From NCBI RefSeq assembly GCF_008124625.1, contig NZ_VNHM01000006.1, positions 1 through 64,000 on the forward strand: 64,000 bases of DNA, read 5' to 3'. Both the position numbers and the translations under genes were made by a program. This DNA is from Desulfallas thermosapovorans DSM 6562 (GTDB lineage: Bacteria > Bacillota > Desulfotomaculia > Desulfotomaculales > Desulfallaceae). This document shows positions 17,887-26,678 of the stretch, in pieces (within the stretch, counting starts at the first letter, position 1; every line of letters begins with the position of its first letter). The notes under the pieces were generated by a model. It worked only from the letters and a program-made list of their open reading frames with translations. It was not told where the DNA came from and did not search any database.

Positions 17887-18990
17887 TTAACGCACACAGG
17901 TCATTGTCACATCATCAATTACCACCGTGTTGTCGTTACCGGTACGGGGCCGGAATACAAAGCGCAGTTCCGCACGGTCAGTACGTGCCGGCAGCACCCC
18001 GGAAGTAAAAGTGAATTGCTGGTAAGTGTTATTGGGCAAGCTGCCGGGGTTGTAGGCGGGATCCACCCGGCCGATCAACCGGCCGGCACTGTCATATATA
18101 AATATTTCCGCTTCCAGTACGAAATTGGCTGTCCGCCCGGGTCGCACATTCTCCATAGCCCAGAAGGTTATCTGGTAAATACGGTTGGGTTCGGCATTCA
18201 CACTCTGGGACAGCACCGCCTGGCGGTCTGGGTCCCTGCCCAGCTCTGCGGCATAATTGCCGGAATGGGCAGATGTGGTACGTACCACATTGTTACCCGA
18301 CCAGATAACCGGGGTATTTCTGTCCAGCCACCTTTCGATACCGGGGTCCAACAGCATGTTTGTCCTTGGACATGGTTGCTGGGGCGGTACCGGTTGCCCC
18401 CCTGCGCGCACCACCTGGATATTGGTTTGGACGAACTGGCCGCTTAAGGTGCGAGCTACGTTGAAAGCCCTGATAGTATAGGTATCCAGGGCCACAAAAT
18501 TACCCTGCCTGTTGCGCAAATCCCAGGTGGCCCTGTAAGTACGGCACTCCCCGGGCCGCAGCACCTCCGTACCGGCGGCCTGGGTGAAAAACTGGTCGTC
18601 CGACCAGCGCCAAACCTCCCGGCCACCGCGCAGGGCTACGAAATCAAAGCGCTGGCCCGTATTATAACGCAGCCTGATGACCCGGCCGGAAACATTGCAC
18701 TTGGTAAAGGTTATACGCACCCGGTCCCCGCGCTGGTAGCGGACACGATCAGTGCTGATGGTATAGCGCAGGCCGCTTACAATTCTACTGGCAGACGGGG
18801 TCCTTATTGTTACCCCCGTATCAACCTGCTGGCGAAAAAGATTGTCGCCAGCGGGGATTTCAATTCTCCGCCCCACCGGGAGATAATCGGGATCGGGTAT
18901 GTTATTAAGCTCAACCAACCTTTCCACGGTGGTGCCGTGCAAATAGGCAATGGATGCCAGCGTATCACCGGGTTGTACGGTATAAGTCAT
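17887..18990 (-). CDS. LysM protein with BsuPI-type and carbohydrate-binding-like domains
   Basis: A 367-aa protein: an N-terminal LysM domain (about residues 2-46, YTVQPGDTLASIAYLHGTT), a central domain like the B. subtilis intracellular proteinase inhibitor BsuPI (about 75-200, with RGDRVRITFTKCN and GECRTYRATWDLRN), a Pro/Gln linker, and a C-terminal beta-sandwich like carbohydrate-binding modules (about 215-367). There is no signal peptide or anchor. LysM proteins without a signal are common in the spore coat, so a spore-surface place is plausible but inferred. AAAGGAGGG precedes the ATG. It stands alone. Confidence 0.85.
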   Translation of the reverse strand: MTYTVQPGDTLASIAYLHGTTVERLVELNNIPDPDYLPVGRRIEIPAGDNLFRQQVDTGVTIRTPSASRIVSGLRYTISTDRVRYQRGDRVRITFTKCNVSGRVIRLRYNTGQRFDFVALRGGREVWRWSDDQFFTQAAGTEVLRPGECRTYRATWDLRNRQGNFVALDTYTIRAFNVARTLSGQFVQTNIQVVRAGGQPVPPQQPCPRTNMLLDPGIERWLDRNTPVIWSGNNVVRTTSAHSGNYAAELGRDPDRQAVLSQSVNAEPNRIYQITFWAMENVRPGRTANFVLEAEIFIYDSAGRLIGRVDPAYNPGSLPNNTYQQFTFTSGVLPARTDRAELRFVFRPRTGNDNTVVIDDVTMTCVR

Positions 18991-19097
18991 TAATTTTCCC
19001 TCCTTTCGATCACAGGTTTCTACACATTTTATGTGCCGAAGGGAGGGAAAGTGCCACCAACTTAACCGGATAATATTGGTTAATAAAGGTTTTTATA

Positions 19098-19592
19098 TTA
19101 TGGTACGGCCAGGCATTGCACTTCACCGTTCAGGGACGCCGGTACATCAATGAGCCGCTGGTTTGATGAACCCCTGAAGGCTAAAGATATGTCCCGCTTG
19201 CTTTCCTCATAAGGACCGTCCACCAGAACATCAATATACCGCAGCACCGGCCAGTCTTTTATTTCCTCAAAAACATATCCGGTATATACCCAGATACTGA
19301 GCAGTGGGTATTCTTTGCGCAGCAGTTGCAGTATTTCGGCCAGCGCCCGGGCTTGCATCAGGGGGTCGCCGCCGCTGAAGGTGATGCCCCCGGTCAGCGG
19401 CGTAATATTTTGCCTGATCAACTGCAATACTTCGTCCGGAGTCATTTCCCGCCCGCCCCTGGCCGGTATCAAATCGGGATTATGGCATCCCGGGCAATGC
19501 CGGGGGCAGCCCTGGGTGAATATCACCAGGCGAAAACCAGGCCCGTCCACCACACTTTCTTTGATAATACCGGATATCCTGATTGTATGCAA
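19098..19592 (-). CDS. nrdG: Anaerobic ribonucleotide reductase activating protein
   Basis: A radical SAM protein of about 164 aa that installs the glycyl radical on NrdD. The iron-sulfur motif is CPRHCPGC in IFTQGCPRHCPGCHNP, followed by GGITFSGGDPL. The TTG at 19592 gives the usual N-terminus (HTIRISGIIKESVVDGPG) and has GGAAGGGTG seven bases upstream; an ATG at 19610 contains that site and is less likely. It lies 39 bp after nrdD in the nrdR-nrdD-nrdG operon. Confidence 0.95.
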   Translation of the reverse strand: MHTIRISGIIKESVVDGPGFRLVIFTQGCPRHCPGCHNPDLIPARGGREMTPDEVLQLIRQNITPLTGGITFSGGDPLMQARALAEILQLLRKEYPLLSIWVYTGYVFEEIKDWPVLRYIDVLVDGPYEESKRDISLAFRGSSNQRLIDVPASLNGEVQCLAVP

Positions 19593-19631
19593 AGGCCAAC
19601 ACCCTTCCATTGTATTAACACATTTGCAGGG

Positions 19632-21647
19632 TTAAAAATTGTGTACGATGCGGTCGCGCAGTTCGGCTACCTTACTGTCATTGAACCGGTCCACAGTACT
19701 GAGGTAGCCTGTAATACGGCGCACCCGCCGAATGGCTGTGGACCCGCAGCGGGGACAAGCATCCTCGTTAATTACCCCGATAGTGTTGCAGCCCGTGCAA
19801 AAGTCCACCGGAAAATTCACTGCGGCATAACCCATGTCGCTTTCCTTCATGTGTCTAATAATAGTTTCCATCGCCTCGGGGTTATGCACCGGCGGAGAGG
19901 CCATTTCCACATAACTGATGTGCCCGGCATTGCAATATTTGTGGTAAACCCCTTCCAGGCTGATTTTATCGAAACTGGAAATGGGGAAACTGACTGGTAT
20001 ATGAAAAGAGTTGGTGTAATACTCCTTATTGGTCACCCCCGGAATAATACCGTAATCTTTACGATCCATGGCAATAAACCGGCCGCTCAGGCCTTCCGCG
20101 GGGGTGGCCAGCAGCGTGAAGTTGAGATCATATTCTTCGCAAGCCTCGTCAATACGGCGCCGCAAGTGGGCCACAATTTGCTCGCCCAACTTCTGGGATT
20201 CCTTGTCCTCGCCATGGTGCCTGCCCGTCAAAGCGGTCAGCGTCTCGGCCAAACCAATAAAACCAACTGATAAAGTACCATTAACAATGGCATCCCGAAT
20301 GGGGTCACAATCCTTCAGTCCCTGGGAATTCAAGTAAAGCCCCTGTCCCATCACAAAGGGCATATCCTTAACCTTTAATTTGGCCTGCACTTCAAAACGG
20401 TGGTACAGCTGGCGAATGGCCAGGTTCACCAGCCTGTCCAAATCGCGGAAAAATTTATCCATATCTCGCTCGGCCTGGATAGCCACCCGGGGCAGGTTAA
20501 TGGTGGTAAATGAGAGGTTACCCCGCCCGTCAGTAACCGCCGGTCCCCGGCGATTGGCCATCACCCTGGTGCGGCAGCCCATATAACTTACCTGATCGCC
20601 CCATTCTTTGTTGAAGCTGGAGTCCATAAAACTGAAGGTGGGGTTGAGGCGCTTGGCCGCCACCCGCAGAGCCAGCTTGAACAAATCATAGTTGGGATCA
20701 CCGGGGTTAAAGTTAACCCCCTCCTGAACCCGGAATATGATATTGGGGAATATGGGATTCTCCCCCCGGCCCAGCCCGGCTTCATAGGCTAGAATCAGAT
20801 TTCTGGTTACCTTGCGAGCCGCCTCGGAAGTCTCGGTGCCCACATTTATGGATGAAAATGGAACCTGCGCCCCGGCCCGGCTGTGCATGGAGTTAAGATT
20901 ATACACCAGTGCTTCCATGGCCTGGTAGGTTTCATCGTCGCTGGCATTTTCCACATAAGGGGCAATATCTCTATCAAAAAAAGCAAAGGATTGCCCGCCG
21001 TGCATGTCGTTCTGGGAACTCTGCAAAATAATGGCCGCCAGCGCCGTGGCCGAGTTGGGCCGCTTGGGCGGGCGGATATAACCGTGCCCGTTGTCAAACC
21101 CCTCGGCTAAAAGCCGCCCCAGTGGGATTTGCACGCAGGTGAGGGTCTTGCCGTAAAAATCCAGATCGTGGATATGAATGTCGCCCCTCTGGTGGGCCTG
21201 GGAAAATTCTTCGGGAATCAGCCGGGTGAGGTAATATTTCTTGCTGGCCGCGCTGGCTATTTGAAGCATTTTAGCTGAAGGAGAATTGCTTATGTTAGCA
21301 TTTTCCTTGCTGGTCTCCTCCAGTATCTCCTCCACCACATCCATTAAATCGCTTTTGGCGTCCCTGATACGCGTACGCTTGTCCCGGTAAAGTATATATG
21401 CCTTGGCTGTTCTGGCGTGGCCTGCTTCAATGAGCACCTTTTCCACCACGTCCTGCACATCCTCCACGCCGAAAGTAGTGCCGTTATATTTCTTCTTTAA
21501 CATTTTCAGCACATCAATGGTGAGTTCCATGGCAGTTTGCCGGTCTTCTCCACCCACTGCCCGGGCCGCTTTAAAAATAGCGTCGGTAATTTTGGCGTCA
21601 TCAAAGGGCACTTCACGCCCGTCCCGTTTCCTGATTACCTTGAACAA
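19632..21647 (-). CDS. nrdD: Anaerobic ribonucleoside-triphosphate reductase
   Basis: A 671-aa class III reductase that makes dNTPs without oxygen. It has an N-terminal ATP-cone (about residues 1-95), a ten-stranded barrel core, a C-terminal zinc site (CTGC about 617-620 and CPRC about 631-634) and the glycyl radical loop RITGYLSTVDRFN with the radical Gly at about 647. Length is normal. The TTG start has GGAGG upstream. It lies 34 bp after nrdR and is probably repressed by it through the NrdR box at 22171. No class I or II reductase is in view. Confidence 0.97.
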   Translation of the reverse strand: MFKVIRKRDGREVPFDDAKITDAIFKAARAVGGEDRQTAMELTIDVLKMLKKKYNGTTFGVEDVQDVVEKVLIEAGHARTAKAYILYRDKRTRIRDAKSDLMDVVEEILEETSKENANISNSPSAKMLQIASAASKKYYLTRLIPEEFSQAHQRGDIHIHDLDFYGKTLTCVQIPLGRLLAEGFDNGHGYIRPPKRPNSATALAAIILQSSQNDMHGGQSFAFFDRDIAPYVENASDDETYQAMEALVYNLNSMHSRAGAQVPFSSINVGTETSEAARKVTRNLILAYEAGLGRGENPIFPNIIFRVQEGVNFNPGDPNYDLFKLALRVAAKRLNPTFSFMDSSFNKEWGDQVSYMGCRTRVMANRRGPAVTDGRGNLSFTTINLPRVAIQAERDMDKFFRDLDRLVNLAIRQLYHRFEVQAKLKVKDMPFVMGQGLYLNSQGLKDCDPIRDAIVNGTLSVGFIGLAETLTALTGRHHGEDKESQKLGEQIVAHLRRRIDEACEEYDLNFTLLATPAEGLSGRFIAMDRKDYGIIPGVTNKEYYTNSFHIPVSFPISSFDKISLEGVYHKYCNAGHISYVEMASPPVHNPEAMETIIRHMKESDMGYAAVNFPVDFCTGCNTIGVINEDACPRCGSTAIRRVRRITGYLSTVDRFNDSKVAELRDRIVHNF

Positions 21648-21681
21648 TTAGTTAGCCTCCTCAAAACTCGCTATTACACTG

Positions 21682-22140
21682 CTAATTTTTCTTTTTAATC
21701 AGTTGCTCGATTTCCCGCATAAAACCCTGCACATCTTTGAATTCACGGTACACCGAAACAAAGCGTACATAAGCCACCTCATCCAAATCCCGCAACCGGA
21801 CCATAACTTGTTCGCCGATATCACTGCTGGGCACTTCCCTTTCCATGGTGCTTTTTAAGTCCCGTTCAATTTCACCGGCCATTTGCTCCAACCGGCCGGT
21901 GGATATGGGGCGTTTTTGACAGGCCGTGATCAGCCCGGCCAGCAGCTTTTGCCGGCTAAAGAATTCCCGCCGGCCATCTTTTTTTACCACCATCAGCGGC
22001 AGCTCGTCCACCCGCTCGTAAGTGGTAAACCGCTTACTGCACCGGGCACATTCCCTGCGCCTGCGCACCGCATTACCTTCCTCCGCAGGCCGGGAATCCA
22101 ACACCCGGCTTTCAGAAGTGCCGCAATAGGGGCATCGCAT
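21682..22140 (-). CDS. nrdR: Transcriptional repressor NrdR
   Basis: A 152-aa repressor of ribonucleotide reductase genes. A zinc ribbon MRCPYCGTSESRVLDSR with a second Cys pair at CARC is followed by an ATP-cone (about residues 47-137), which senses ATP and dATP. The ATG at 22140 has AGGGGGTGA upstream and gives the invariant MRCPYC start. An upstream extension is in frame but unsupported. It opens the nrdR-nrdD-nrdG operon and should act on its own promoter. Confidence 0.97.
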   Translation of the reverse strand: MRCPYCGTSESRVLDSRPAEEGNAVRRRRECARCSKRFTTYERVDELPLMVVKKDGRREFFSRQKLLAGLITACQKRPISTGRLEQMAGEIERDLKSTMEREVPSSDIGEQVMVRLRDLDEVAYVRFVSVYREFKDVQGFMREIEQLIKKKN

Positions 22141-22170
22141 TTGTTTCACCCCCTGTATAATGTCAACCAA

Positions 22171-22205
22171 ACAATATATATAGTATTATGATCCCCTTAA
22201 TTATA
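22171..22205 (-). promoter_or_regulatory. NrdR box and probable -10 box for nrdRDG
   Basis: ACAATATATATAGTAT (22171-22186) matches the 16-bp NrdR box ACACTATATATAGTGT in 14 positions. A TATAAT on the minus strand (22200-22205) lies just upstream, so the box would cover the transcription start. A second box, common in this family, is not clear. Confidence 0.65.
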
Positions 22206-22350
22206 CTAAACTTTGTTTCCAAAGGGAAAAAGGATAACGGCACTTCAAACCTTATTTGGTCCATTTTGCTAACCCTTGCTATGGTAAAAACTTAATATTT
22301 CAGGAATCCATAAATTTTGGACAAAGCTTTTAGCCGGGCAAAAACAAAAA

Positions 22351-22644
22351 TTACCACTTATTTTTTATGCCACCGTGCATTTCGGCACCGGGTAAGCTAA
22401 AGGACAGGTCCACCAAAATCACATCAACGCCAATTTTTTTTATTTTTTGCCAGGGCACCACCAATTCCTCTTCACGACCGATAAAGCCCATGAACCTTCC
22501 AGCACCACCGCCGTGCCCGGGCAGGATAATGGCATTGATGCGTCCTTCCTCCAAATTGATATCTATATCCTTTATGGGACCGAGACGGCGCCCGTCCGCT
22601 ATATTGATCACTTCCCGCGCGCGTAAATCGGAGATTTTAACCAT
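22351..22644 (-). CDS. YlmC/YmxH family sporulation protein (PRC-barrel)
   Basis: A 97-aa PRC-barrel protein starting MVKISDLRAREVINI with GRRLGPIKDIDINLEEGRINAIILP, the hallmark of the YlmC/YmxH family of sporulators. The function is not established; genes of the family often follow sigG, as here. The ATG at 22644 has GGGGGTG nine bases upstream, whereas the ATG at 22662 overlaps that site. It follows the 48-aa peptide gene on the same strand. Confidence 0.88.
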   Translation of the reverse strand: MVKISDLRAREVINIADGRRLGPIKDIDINLEEGRINAIILPGHGGGAGRFMGFIGREEELVVPWQKIKKIGVDVILVDLSFSLPGAEMHGGIKNKW

Positions 22645-22686
22645 ATAAAAAAACACCCCCATAGGTATGTATATGAGGGTGCCGGA

Positions 22687-22833
22687 TCAATCTGAACCCC
22701 AATAATCCCCGGCGTAGAATAAATTATGCCGGTTATAAGCATACACCGCATCCTCATCAGGCACGGAACCGTATACCGGCACCGCCATAAGGACGACTAT
22801 GGCAAAAACGCACCAGAATGATTTTTTAAGCAA
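22687..22833 (-). CDS. Small exported protein, 48 aa
   Basis: A TTG start at 22831-22833, six bases after AAGGGGAG, opens a frame reading MLKKSFWCVFAIVVLMAVP, a classical signal peptide. It is followed by about 28 residues rich in Asp and Tyr, ending YAGDYWGSD. It lies between sigG and the YmxH-like gene on the same strand, so forespore expression is plausible. I do not recognise a family. The signal peptide and the ribosome site support it as real despite its size. Confidence 0.65.
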   Translation of the reverse strand: MLKKSFWCVFAIVVLMAVPVYGSVPDEDAVYAYNRHNLFYAGDYWGSD

Positions 22834-22866
22834 GCCAAACTCCCCTTCAGGTTAACCGCCTTGGTT

Positions 22867-23640
22867 TCACACATGTTTGCGCATATGGTGCAGTGCAGCC
22901 TTTTCCAGGCGCGAAACCTGGGCCTGGGAAATACCGATTTCCTCGGCTACCTCCATTTGAGTTTTGCCTTCGTAAAACCTCAAGGTTAGAATCAATTTTT
23001 CACGATCACTAAGTTTGCGCAGCGCATCCCTGATGGCAATACCCTCCAGCCAGGTTAAATCCAAATTTTTTTCGTCACTGATTTGGTCCATAACAAAGAT
23101 GGGGTCTCCGCCGTCATGAAAGATGGGTTCGAATAAAGAAATGGGTTCTTGAATGGCGTCCAGGGCAAAAACAACTTCCTCCCGGGGCATCTTCATCTCA
23201 CTGGCAATTTCATTGATGGACGGTTCCCGGGAATGTTTGTTGACCAGGGAATCACGTACCTGAAGTGCCTTGTAAGCCACATCCCGCAGGGAACGGCTCA
23301 CCCGGATGGGATTGTTGTCCCTTAAATATCTTCTAATTTCACCGATGATCATCGGTACTGCATAGGTGGAAAATTTAACATTTTGGGAGAGGTCAAAGTT
23401 ATCGATGGCTTTCATCAAACCAATGCAGCCCACCTGGAACAGATCATCCACATATTCACCCCGGTTGGTGAATCGTTGAATCACACTGAGCACCAGCCGC
23501 AAGTTGCCATTGATCAACTGGTCGCGGGCCGGGTAATAGCCGTTTTGCAGTGCAATAAACAATTCTTTCATCTTGGCACTGGACAGTACCGGGAGTTTGG
23601 ATGTGTTTACGCCGCAAATCTCAACTTTATTGACCAGCAT
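22867..23640 (-). CDS. sigG: Forespore sigma factor SigG
   Basis: A 257-aa sigma-70 family protein starting MLVNKVEICGVNTSKLPVL, the characteristic SigG N-terminus. Region 2 contains YVDDLFQVGCIGLMKAIDNFD and FSTYAVPMIIGEIRRYLRD; region 4 ends in GISQAQVSRLEKAALHHMR. SigG directs late forespore genes. The ATG at 23640 has GGTGG eight bases upstream. It lies 90 bp after sigE, in the order spoIIGA-sigE-sigG that is standard in endospore formers. Confidence 0.97.
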   Translation of the reverse strand: MLVNKVEICGVNTSKLPVLSSAKMKELFIALQNGYYPARDQLINGNLRLVLSVIQRFTNRGEYVDDLFQVGCIGLMKAIDNFDLSQNVKFSTYAVPMIIGEIRRYLRDNNPIRVSRSLRDVAYKALQVRDSLVNKHSREPSINEIASEMKMPREEVVFALDAIQEPISLFEPIFHDGGDPIFVMDQISDEKNLDLTWLEGIAIRDALRKLSDREKLILTLRFYEGKTQMEVAEEIGISQAQVSRLEKAALHHMRKHV

Positions 23641-23730
23641 GGACAAACCACCCTTTCCCATGACTTATGCTGCTGAGCTCAATTTCATTATTACCTCGGG
23701 ATTGGTGATTTATACATGATGGTCGCCCGC

Positions 23731-24453
23731 CTATTCCATGCGGTTGATTTCCTTCTTTAATCTTTTGATGATTCTTTTTTCCAACCTGGAGATATAGGAT
23801 TGGGAAATCCCCATCATATCCGCCACTTCCTTCTGGGTTTTTTCTTTGCCGCTCTTAAGGCCAAATCGCAATTCCATTATCCCTCTCTCCCGGCCGTTTA
23901 ATTTCTGCAGGGCCAGGTGCAGTAATTTGCGATCCACCTCTTCCTCTATATACTTGTGAATAATGTCATTTTCCGTACCCAGCACATCGGATAAAAGTAA
24001 TTCATTGCCATCCCAATCAATATTCAACGGCTCGTCAAAGGAGACTTCTGTTCTGGTTTTATTATTCCGGCGCAAGTACATTAATATTTCGTTCTCAATA
24101 CACCGGGAAGCATAAGTGGCCAGCTTGATTTTCTTAGCGGGATCAAAGGTGTTTACAGCCTTGATCAAACCAATGGTACCGATGGAAACCAAATCTTCGA
24201 TACCTACCCCGGTGTTTTCAAACTTGCGGGCTATATATACCACCAGGCGCAGGTTTCTTTCAATCAGTACACTGCGCACGGCTCCATCCCCGGCTTCCAG
24301 TTTATCGATCAGGTAAGATTCTTCATCGGTGGTCAGCGGCGGTGGTAGAGCTTCGCTGCTGCCCACGTAATAGACTTCCGACTTCAAACCCAACCGCAAT
24401 AATATTTTATACAATGTTATGCGCAGAAATAATCTTATTTTCCCCAGCAGCAT
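23731..24453 (-). CDS. sigE: Mother-cell sigma factor SigE (pro-sigma-E)
   Basis: A 240-aa sigma factor. The N-terminal pro-sequence (about residues 1-30, [20 protein letters not shown]) is amphipathic and is removed by SpoIIGA. Region 2 contains [21 protein letters not shown] and [15 protein letters not shown], and region 4 ends [18 protein letters not shown]. The ATG at 24453 has GGAGGGAGAG upstream. It starts 33 bp after spoIIGA, its processing protease. Confidence 0.97.
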   Translation of the reverse strand: MLLGKIRLFLRITLYKILLRLGLKSEVYYVGSSEALPPPLTTDEESYLIDKLEAGDGAVRSVLIERNLRLVVYIARKFENTGVGIEDLVSIGTIGLIKAVNTFDPAKKIKLATYASRCIENEILMYLRRNNKTRTEVSFDEPLNIDWDGNELLLSDVLGTENDIIHKYIEEEVDRKLLHLALQKLNGRERGIMELRFGLKSGKEKTQKEVADMMGISQSYISRLEKRIIKRLKKEINRME

Positions 24454-24485
24454 CAAACACTCTCCCTCCGAATAAATTTTCAAAA

Positions 24486-25394
24486 TTAAAACAAACCGGT
24501 GGGCAATAACGCCCGGCACGAGGTATCATCCTGCAGGCCATCTTGGTAAAGAGCAACCACCACATCGCTGACTTTGATAATATTACCACCGTACTTGAGT
24601 TCCACTTCATCTGGACGGAAACCAAGTAGCCAACCATTTTCCCGCCCCACCGAACGGTAGGGGATAATACGAAAATTGCCCGGGCGGATGTTTTCTCCCA
24701 GCGCGGCAAGTACTGCCGCACCATCATCCCGCCCACAGGACTCCACCGCCAAGCATACCTTTTCAGGTAATATATCTTTAATCGCCGCATACTCGGCGAT
24801 AATCACCGGGAAGCCGGTGAGCGGGTCGCTGAGGCTATTACCGGTATCCCAAAGGGCGCTCAGTGTCACCTTCCGCCCCGCCAGGGATACCGTCAAGTCG
24901 GCCCGCAATAGCGGCAGCGTTAACCGCTTGCGCAGTGCCACCGGCATTACCCGCCCCAAAATCCAGTAAATGACCAGGGCCAGCAATACACCATACCACA
25001 GAAAGGCATCCACGGCTTGCATAATGCCGGCCAACCGGCCGTCAAAGGTGTTTTTCTGTAAAAAGGTTATAATTCCCAGCACCGTTCCGCCTAACGCAAA
25101 GGTGCTGATATAAAAATAGGCCAGTAACACCAGCACTTTTTTGGGCGGACTGGGCAAAAAAACCACTGCCACCATCAATAAAGACACCATTAGTTTATAT
25201 CCGGGCCCTAAATACCCTTCCAGCGCAGGGATAAACAAGAATAAAGAATACAGGGCACCCACCGCCCCGCCGGCCACTAAACGCCACCTTTTGTAGGCGA
25301 TTTTCCCCAGTCTGGCCGTGGCCCAGAGGATCATCATATTCATCACCAGGCTGCCAATAAATACCTGGTCGACATAAACTACATAAGCCGGCAT
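24486..25394 (-). CDS. spoIIGA: Sporulation sigma-E factor-processing peptidase SpoIIGA
   Basis: A 302-aa membrane protease with five N-terminal membrane segments (about residues 8-150) and a C-terminal aspartic-protease-like domain with [13 protein letters not shown], its catalytic Asp at residue 183. It cleaves the pro-sequence of SigE after signalling from the forespore. GGGGGG lies six bases before the ATG. It heads spoIIGA-sigE and is separated from ftsZ by 173 bp carrying a possible promoter with a Spo0A box. Confidence 0.95.
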   Translation of the reverse strand: MPAYVVYVDQVFIGSLVMNMMILWATARLGKIAYKRWRLVAGGAVGALYSLFLFIPALEGYLGPGYKLMVSLLMVAVVFLPSPPKKVLVLLAYFYISTFALGGTVLGIITFLQKNTFDGRLAGIMQAVDAFLWYGVLLALVIYWILGRVMPVALRKRLTLPLLRADLTVSLAGRKVTLSALWDTGNSLSDPLTGFPVIIAEYAAIKDILPEKVCLAVESCGRDDGAAVLAALGENIRPGNFRIIPYRSVGRENGWLLGFRPDEVELKYGGNIIKVSDVVVALYQDGLQDDTSCRALLPTGLF

Positions 25395-25478
25395 TGGTTC
25401 CCCCCAACAAAGCGAGGCACAAAGCCTCTATTAGATAAATATGGCCCGTACATTGTGTTTATGAATAACCCGGGCCAT

Positions 25479-25567
25479 AAAAAAAGCCCCGGCTGTTTTT
25501 TATTATACACGCCGCGGCTGGTAAAATTTGTTATTAAATGTCACATACAAAGCATTTCCCTTCGACA
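25479..25567 (-). promoter_or_regulatory. ftsZ-spoIIGA intergenic region: candidate Spo0A box, -10 box and short terminator
   Basis: On the minus strand an exact TGTCGAA (25561-25567), the 0A-box consensus, lies about 54 bp upstream of a TATAAT (25502-25507) with no good -35 box. A short hairpin AGCC/GGCT (25485-25494) with seven T (25479-25485) follows and may terminate ftsZ transcripts. The closeness of the hairpin to the -10 box makes the promoter assignment uncertain. Spo0A control of spoIIG is known in Bacillus. Confidence 0.35.
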
Positions 25568-26626
25568 TTATCTCCTACGTAAAAAGGCTGGGATATCCAA
25601 ATCGTCATGGGTGGCGAAAGATTTGGGCTCACTCTTTTCATCGCTGAGCTTTTGCTTTTGCGTGGTGTAAAGTCTTTGATCAAAGCCCGTGGCTATCACA
25701 GTAACCCGCACCTCATCCTCCATCCGTTCATCCACCACCGCCCCGAAGATAATATTGGCCTCGGGGTCGGCCGCCTGGGCAATTATTTCCGCCGCCTCAT
25801 TCACCTCAAACAGTCCCAGTGACGTGCCGCCGGTAATATTCAACAGCACCCCCCGGGCACCCTCGATGGAAGTTTCCAGAAGCGGGCTTGAAATAGCCGC
25901 CCTGGCTGATTCAACGGCCCGGTTATCACCACTGGAATGCCCGATACCCATAAGGGCTGAACCGGTATCTTTCATAATGGTTTTTACATCAGCAAAGTCA
26001 AGGTTAATTAAACCGGGGACGGCAATCAAGTCGGAAATGCCCTGAACGCCCTGTCTCAGCACATCATCGGCAATGCGGAACGCCTCCACAATGGAAGTAT
26101 TTTTCTCCACCACCTGCAACAGCCGGTCATTGGGGATGGTGATTAATGTATCCACCTTCTCCTTGAGATTTTGGATACCCTGCTCGGCCTGTAGCATGCG
26201 CTTCCTGCCTTCAAAGGTAAAGGGTTTTGTTACCACACCCACGGTCAGGGCACCCATTTCCTTGGCGATTTCGGCCACCACCGGCGCTGCACCGGTACCA
26301 GTACCACCGCCCATACCAGCTGTTACAAAGACCATATCGGCACCTCGAAGGGCTTGTTCAATATCGTCCCTGCTTTCTTCTGCGGCTTTTTGGCCAATGT
26401 CCGGGTTTGCTCCGGCCCCCAGTCCTTTGGTCAGCTTAGCCCCAATTTGTATTTTGCCACTGGCCAAAGCCATTTGCAACGCCTGGGCATCGGTATTAAC
26501 CGATATAAATTCCACACCCTTTAACCCGGCGCCAATCATCCGGTTAACGGCATTGTTGCCGCCACCGCCCACCCCTATTACCTTGATATTCGCAAATTGA
26601 TCCAGGTCAAGTTCAAAATCCAGCAT
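25568..26626 (-). CDS. ftsZ: Cell division protein FtsZ
   Basis: A 352-aa tubulin-like GTPase. The start [17 protein letters not shown] and the GTP loop [12 protein letters not shown] are present, as is the synergy loop region around [11 protein letters not shown]. The conserved C-terminal peptide [12 protein letters not shown] binds FtsA and SepF. Its linker is shorter than usual. AGGAGGAGG lies before the ATG. It sits 53 bp after ftsA in the dcw order. Confidence 0.98.
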   Translation of the reverse strand: MLDFELDLDQFANIKVIGVGGGGNNAVNRMIGAGLKGVEFISVNTDAQALQMALASGKIQIGAKLTKGLGAGANPDIGQKAAEESRDDIEQALRGADMVFVTAGMGGGTGTGAAPVVAEIAKEMGALTVGVVTKPFTFEGRKRMLQAEQGIQNLKEKVDTLITIPNDRLLQVVEKNTSIVEAFRIADDVLRQGVQGISDLIAVPGLINLDFADVKTIMKDTGSALMGIGHSSGDNRAVESARAAISSPLLETSIEGARGVLLNITGGTSLGLFEVNEAAEIIAQAADPEANIIFGAVVDERMEDEVRVTVIATGFDQRLYTTQKQKLSDEKSEPKSFATHDDLDIPAFLRRR

Positions 26627-26678
26627 AAAAGAATCCTCCTCCTAGGGGGTCAGTAATTTTCGTAAAGCTATGTATCTA

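Noticed and set aside
26073-26600. Plus-strand 175-codon frame opposite ftsZ
   Set aside because: Shadow of ftsZ; Pro/Ser/Thr bias typical of antisense frames.
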